Source: Trileptium ribeirensis (taxonomy: Eukaryota; Nematoda; Enoplea; Enoplida; Thoracostomopsidae). Taken from it: 64,000 nt of DNA. The notes beneath the pieces were generated by a model that saw only the letters and a program-made list of their open reading frames with translations, ran no database searches and had not been told where the DNA came from. The position numbers and the translations under genes are program-made. Positions 54,901 to 60,900 of the stretch are shown one piece after another; positions within the stretch are counted from its first letter, which is position 1; the number at the start of each line of letters is the position of its first letter. The DNA is taken from positions 1 through 64,000 of the forward strand of contig JASANE010028021.1 of the NCBI GenBank assembly GCA_030248225.1, given 5' to 3'.

Positions 54901-57900
54901 AATACATAATCGATTCGATAACACGTTACTCATATTGAAACGAACAGTTGACTGCTGTGTTTTCAGATTGCATTATAAAGTTTGTTTATAGTTATAGCAT
55001 TGCGTTATGTGTTTCTGTACAATGTTAGCAAGATAGCGACTGCATTAAATGTAAATTACAGCAGGGTTTGTATGTATGCCTTGTGAGATTTCCTGTGACA
55101 TGCAGGTTCACTAACTTGTGTTAAATAAAATTATCTATTGCCAAATTAGTATTTTGTTGTATTTTAATGTATATAAACGCATACCATGACATTTCCATGA
55201 AGGTAGCTTACTGATTTGCATATATATTGGTAGAGTTTAGGGAGCGTTATGCTTGAAGATTCATTGCAAGAACAACATTCACTGAGCTTGCGTTATCAAA
55301 ACAGGCGGTTAAAACTACCATGGCCGTTTGGCATCTTCGATTTGGAATGGAAACAATTCAGTCGACCAGCTTTTATCTTTGCCTGTAAATCTCCCGCCAC
55401 AACTTGTGGTTACGTTTACGCCGTGACGCGGTTCGAATACTCGGTGTTCGAGTATCGGTCAGCATTCACTTCCTCCGGCTTTATCTTCTTATTCGTGTTT
55501 TTTGTTTCAGAGCTTAGATCAATTTCGGTCATAGCTTGGTCGGCCATAGCTTGGTATTATAGTCTAGTAGGTTTCGTTTCGTCTATTGCAGTTGTGTTCC
55601 TTATTGAAAATAAAAAGTATTTTGGAATTTATGAAAAAATAAAATATAGTATTGCAGTAAACTATTTTGTTGTTATTGTTGCTGTAGGAGGCTTTTATGG
55701 ATAACTTCACTCTTGAATAGCAACATTTCTGGGCGTTCACAATGTGTTTCATTAAATTAGGTAATATTCCACATCGTGATATCTGAAATTTGGCTGTCTT
55801 TCGAAATACGTGAGCTCGTTTTATCGGATCAGCATGTGTTTGGAGCTGTCTCAATGACACAGGGTAAATATTTTCCGGAGTTTGTTCGAAGAAATATATT
55901 TCAGTATCAAAACTTATCCATGAATGTGGCTGCATTGACCAATTTTCACGGGGGAAAATGTGAGCTTAAATGTGTCGGGACGTCTTACGTGCATGATAAT
56001 TTGTTCATCATTATGATATGTATGTGTATAGCTTTTCTTAAATATTAGTATGTATTTTCTAAATAGTTTGTATGCTGCACGTCACATAACGTGGGAAGGT
56101 GGAAATAACTATGATGATTCTTATACCTAAACAGTGACTGCACAGAGCAAGCTAGGAAGTATAAAGCCAAGGAACTTGTCTGTACCACGTGTTGTTATAT
56201 TGCTGCGTATCGCAATTGGATTTATTTGCGTATTATATGTAAGCAGTGTTGGTCACGCTGTAAACTAAGTGTAGTGATCACAGAAATAATAATCACTGCT
56301 AGCAAAACGTCAATTCTCTAGTTAGAATATGATCACAATATATTAAGCGTTTCGAGCGGGTCCACGGTACAGTGGTTAGCACGTCTGCTGCGCACGCGGA
56401 ACGCCCGGTGTTCAATTACCGCTGGACCCATTCTTTAGCTTGAGCGGCATTTAACGAAAAATAGTTAACATAGCTTATATTTGACGAACCCGACGTTATC
56501 CCCGTCGAAATCAGTCTGTGCGAAGAGTGATGAGGTCAAAAATTCCTGCTCCGGAGCTGGTCGTGGGGGTTGTGTAGTGAAATAAACTGTCAGTTTAATA
56601 AAATATATCTTGGAAATTTCGCTAAGAAAACGAATTCCGCGAAGAATAATTTAGCCTTGACTCATCCAGGTTTATGGATTGCAAAGTATACAAATATTTG
56701 AGAACCAAACATGCTAAGTACTTAGACAGTATATGTTATAAATCAGATTATACAGGCCTACAGTGTATCCGACTCCCAGGTTGTTGGACTTTAATTACAC
56801 CGCGCCAATATTCTTGATCCACTATTTAAAAACTCCTTCCCACCAGTTTTCGAAACTTTTCAAAAATGCTCCACCTTCAAAAATTGATCTGAAACAGTGG
56901 TCTCAGAACATGGGAAGGGTGCATATTTAGTAGCCCAAGAACATGTTGGGGTATAATTCGGTCTGGATTTGGTGGGCCAATGAATATGGGTGAGGTAGTC
57001 ACTACTTGGTTGGTTACAAATCTGGGGCAAGGAGGGCGAAGATGACGAAGACGTACCATGGAGTAAAATAACGAGAAGCTGAAGAGTGATATATACGCCA
57101 GTATAGTCGATCATTATTGATTCTTGCTTGTAGTGATTTAAATGGCATAACAAAGCTTAGCTTACCCAGTGGTCTGCGGAAACGACTGTGTCCACAGTTA
57201 TTTCGGTCACGGTAGCTGGGATTCGGCATAAGGCATTTACATACACCGCCCGTGCAGACAGCTCCCATTTGGCAATTTTGATTCGAATCGCATGTGATTA
57301 CTTCAGACGAACGTGGTTGAATCGCGCCACTGACATCTAAACGACAAAATGCTCAAATATATAACAATTCGCTATACACACAACTTGGCCATGTGAAAAT
57401 GATCATAAAAGTTATAAATTAGGTAAGACCTATTGTTTGTCTTCAAGCATTTTAATATGATGTGGTATTGTGTTATTTCAAATGACTCACCCCTTTGGTT
57501 CGCATATTGACACATTTGTCGCAACGTACATTGCATGGCGAGTTAATTGTCGAGATTGTTGTTCGGCGTGCGTTTATACATGTGTTCATGTTCGTTCGTG
57601 TTGCGAGGTTCCTTAAAGAACCGATCAACAACTCCTAAGTAGAGCAGTGGCTAGCGTGGTAGACTTACACCCTAGTGGTCTATGTTCAATCCGCGGTCGG
57701 AACAAAAATTCGCTCAGGATTTAACAAGTTATGTTCCGGTTTAAGAAGGAAAAGGTTAACAATAATAGCCTACTGGTTTGTTTAAATTTGATGGCAATAC
57801 GAAATATAAATTCAAAAGAAATTCAAGAATATATTTAATGACCATGTCCAAATATATGTATAAAATGTTCTATCGCACCATTCGAATAAACATACTAAAT

Positions 57901-60900
57901 ACAGTTCTGCAACCTGATGTTGTTGGTTCAAGCCCAAAGCACAAGCACTGCGATACCGCAAACGCTTAGAGTAAAATTAGCGCTCAGAAACAGATTACAT
58001 TAAGTAATAACGATGCTTGGGATTTGAAAATAACCGGTCGACAGTATAGCAGGACAAGCTATGTTCTATATTGTGGCACCTTAAAGGGTTCAACTATATA
58101 TCGACCAATGTAAACTATAGGGACGCAGGCGAAATACATGCTGTACCTTTATCGATATCTTGGCCTTTGCCTAAAAGCTTTATATTTTATATAAGACGTT
58201 ATACTAAGCCCAAGTCGGCCGGCTGCCAACGCCAAAACCCCAACCTTTTAAACTGTTCTTTTTTCTAAAAAAAATAACGTACGAACAGAAAAGGTGACAT
58301 TGGACTTTAAGTATCATTGTCTTTAAATCCGTGATACCAAGAGTGCATTAGGGAAGAGTATGACACTTCCCTTCACTCACGTGTTAGCCCGTGTTTGATC
58401 ACGCGGGCGTTTTCGGCCTTAACCCCACCCCCCCCCAGTTTCTGGGAGGGGGTCGAGTTGCTGCCCCGACTCCCTCCCCCAGTTTCAGGGGGAGGGCAGC
58501 TCGGGCCCCCTCAATTTCTAGGGCGGTCGGTTTATAGGCTATCTTATGAACCGACCCCCAAAAAACGGGTGGGGGGAGGTCCGAGCTACTCCCCCAGGAA
58601 CTGGGAGGGGGGTAAGGCCGAAAACGCCCGCGTCATCAAACACGGGCTAACATATGAGTGCAGGGAAGTGTCATACTCTTCCCTAATGCACTCTTGGTGA
58701 TACTAATATATTTTTCAGTGTGATTAATTTCTGTAAATTAGGCAGAATCCATACAGCGTATTTCGATTTAATATAATTATTATTAGAAATCCTGAGCAGT
58801 TGATAGAAACACCACGGCTTGCTGCGCATTCTGATATTTGTATGCAATGTTGTAACTAACTACAATAGCAGCAGTCTGAACGAGTAAAGCTGCTCAACAG
58901 TGCTTACAAATTTGAAAGCGCACCGATTACTGTGCTTTTACTGCAATGCAACATAAACGTAGATAGATATCAAATTTAGTGGCCTGAAAATTTTAATTTT
59001 TGTATTTTGTCTGCTGGAGGTGGTAGATGGTGTTATTTGTTTGATTAAAATGGCTGTAACTGAGGACACTGATATTACAATAGCTTCATGAGGGAGTGTA
59101 ATATTGGTGCGCTATTTAAGCTACTACAGTTAAATTACCGCTATAAAATGGGTCAGGCATACACATCCATGTTATAAAATGGGTAAAAACAGATGCGATA
59201 GAACAATGTCATTGCTTAACCACTGTGAGACGCACGTTGCTAATTACTCAAGATCAATACATTAAGCTTAAGATGAGAATAATTATACGTTTGAAACTAA
59301 CCTGCTAAACCTTCACTGAAACAACGAAAGTCCCCGGGTAAACACTGTCGTTTCTGTAATTTGCGCAATAAATTATTGCTCAAGTTCAAACCTTAAAGTT
59401 ACGTTTTATAATATAATTTTTAGCCAAGATGAAACACTAAATAAACAAATCCTGTAAAAAACAGTCGCTGCTATTGCCTATTTTAATCAGTAAAATTACT
59501 TGCATTTAGTAGCACCTTGACGATATTATGAAATATATGATACTATGAACCCTTCAACAATTTTTTACTCAATTGCTCAGTTATCTAACAAATTTATAAA
59601 TCGTGATTTAATCAGATTTAACACTGTAAACACTAAATTATATCCCGCTGGTTTGAGATATTGTCACATATAGATGACACACGCTTTTTGAAGATCGTGA
59701 CTTCCATTGCTGTCATTACTGTTTATAAGATGCTCATAGTATGATGTGCGCTTGATCCTGAATTCTAACGCTGCAAGACCCGGCCCGATTTTAGAGCAAA
59801 TGTACATCTATAACTATGCGCTAATTATTTAAGCTTTAGTACAGATTTTATTTGTGGAATAGTGTTGAACGAACCGATGGAAGAAATCTTTATAGACGGA
59901 AGTGTGGCGGTTTTTCAATACCGTTGCTCAGTATTTTAACTGGGTACAGCCGGGTCTTTTTTCGACGTGATAGTTTTTGGGCTGCTAATGTCTATAAATT
60001 AACATCAGCCAAGGCCCGGCACAACATGAAGAGGTCATAATAGATAACCTAGACGGACCAAGCTTCTCCAATATCGCAGAAGCCAGGAACAAAACAATGC
60101 CGTGGCAAACACAACTTAGGGAATCACATGGTAGTGGTGAATTAGTATTTGTCTAAAGATGTCCAACCGCCAAAATATTGTGCAAATCTGTTTTGAATTG
60201 TGCGCAATAGATAGTTTTGCAGCTAAAAACATCCATGTAGGAAAAACCTTTGTTGAAATGTGTATCTTCTGTTAGGCAATGTTTTTTCCAAACGGTTTGG
60301 GATGTGTAATTGTCACCGGGCGCAAAAAAGTATCTACTCACTGCATGATATGTACCGTGGAATATAAAATTTACCTAAATGTACACACGAGATGGAAGAA
60401 GGTCACCGGTCGTCGGGTCGTTTCTGGTCATATCTGTGACCTAGAACTGACCCAGTCTGATTCTAAACCGAAAGTACTCTTCTCTGTTCTTTACTCAAGA
60501 AAACAGAAAAGCGTCTTTTACCTTCTGCTTTGTCTGCTCTGCTATGCTGCAGTGACAAAGTGAAAACTCAGGTGTACACAAACTAAGCTCTCGGCTACGA
60601 TTAATCTAAATTTGCAAAAAAAACCTGACGAGAATTGTGGAAGGTTGGTAAAAGCGTGTGTGTTATATTCATACCCTGTAGCCCGAAAACAGTATTTAAA
60701 GTTTTAGACATTAGTTATGATCTTTTTCACACTAGTTTCGTATGAAAGTACTCTAATGTTGCTTAAAATTCTCCCACAAGGGTTTCACATGATGGTAGAA
60801 CTACTTGCGAGAACAGCTATATGGCTTTATACTTAACTTGATAACCTACCTACTTTTGTCCACATCTGAAATTTCTTGCAATTCAAGCGCAAGCGGCTTT

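Noticed and set aside
55249..55704. A 151-codon plus-strand frame with hydrophobic segments
   Set aside because: It lies antisense within an EB intron, is Phe/Tyr/Val-rich as expected from AT-rich sequence, and shows no family motif.
56358..56430. A functional tRNA gene
   Set aside because: Position 33 is G instead of T and the T arm does not pair; the tail layout fits a SINE better.
59302..59353. A possible extra small exon on the minus strand (QCLPGDFRCFSEGLAG) between acceptor ACAG and donor GTTAG
   Set aside because: It would start in phase 0 while the preceding EB exon ends in phase 1, and the phase-1 reading hits TGA. It may be a relic of an EB exon start (PG word), but support is too thin.
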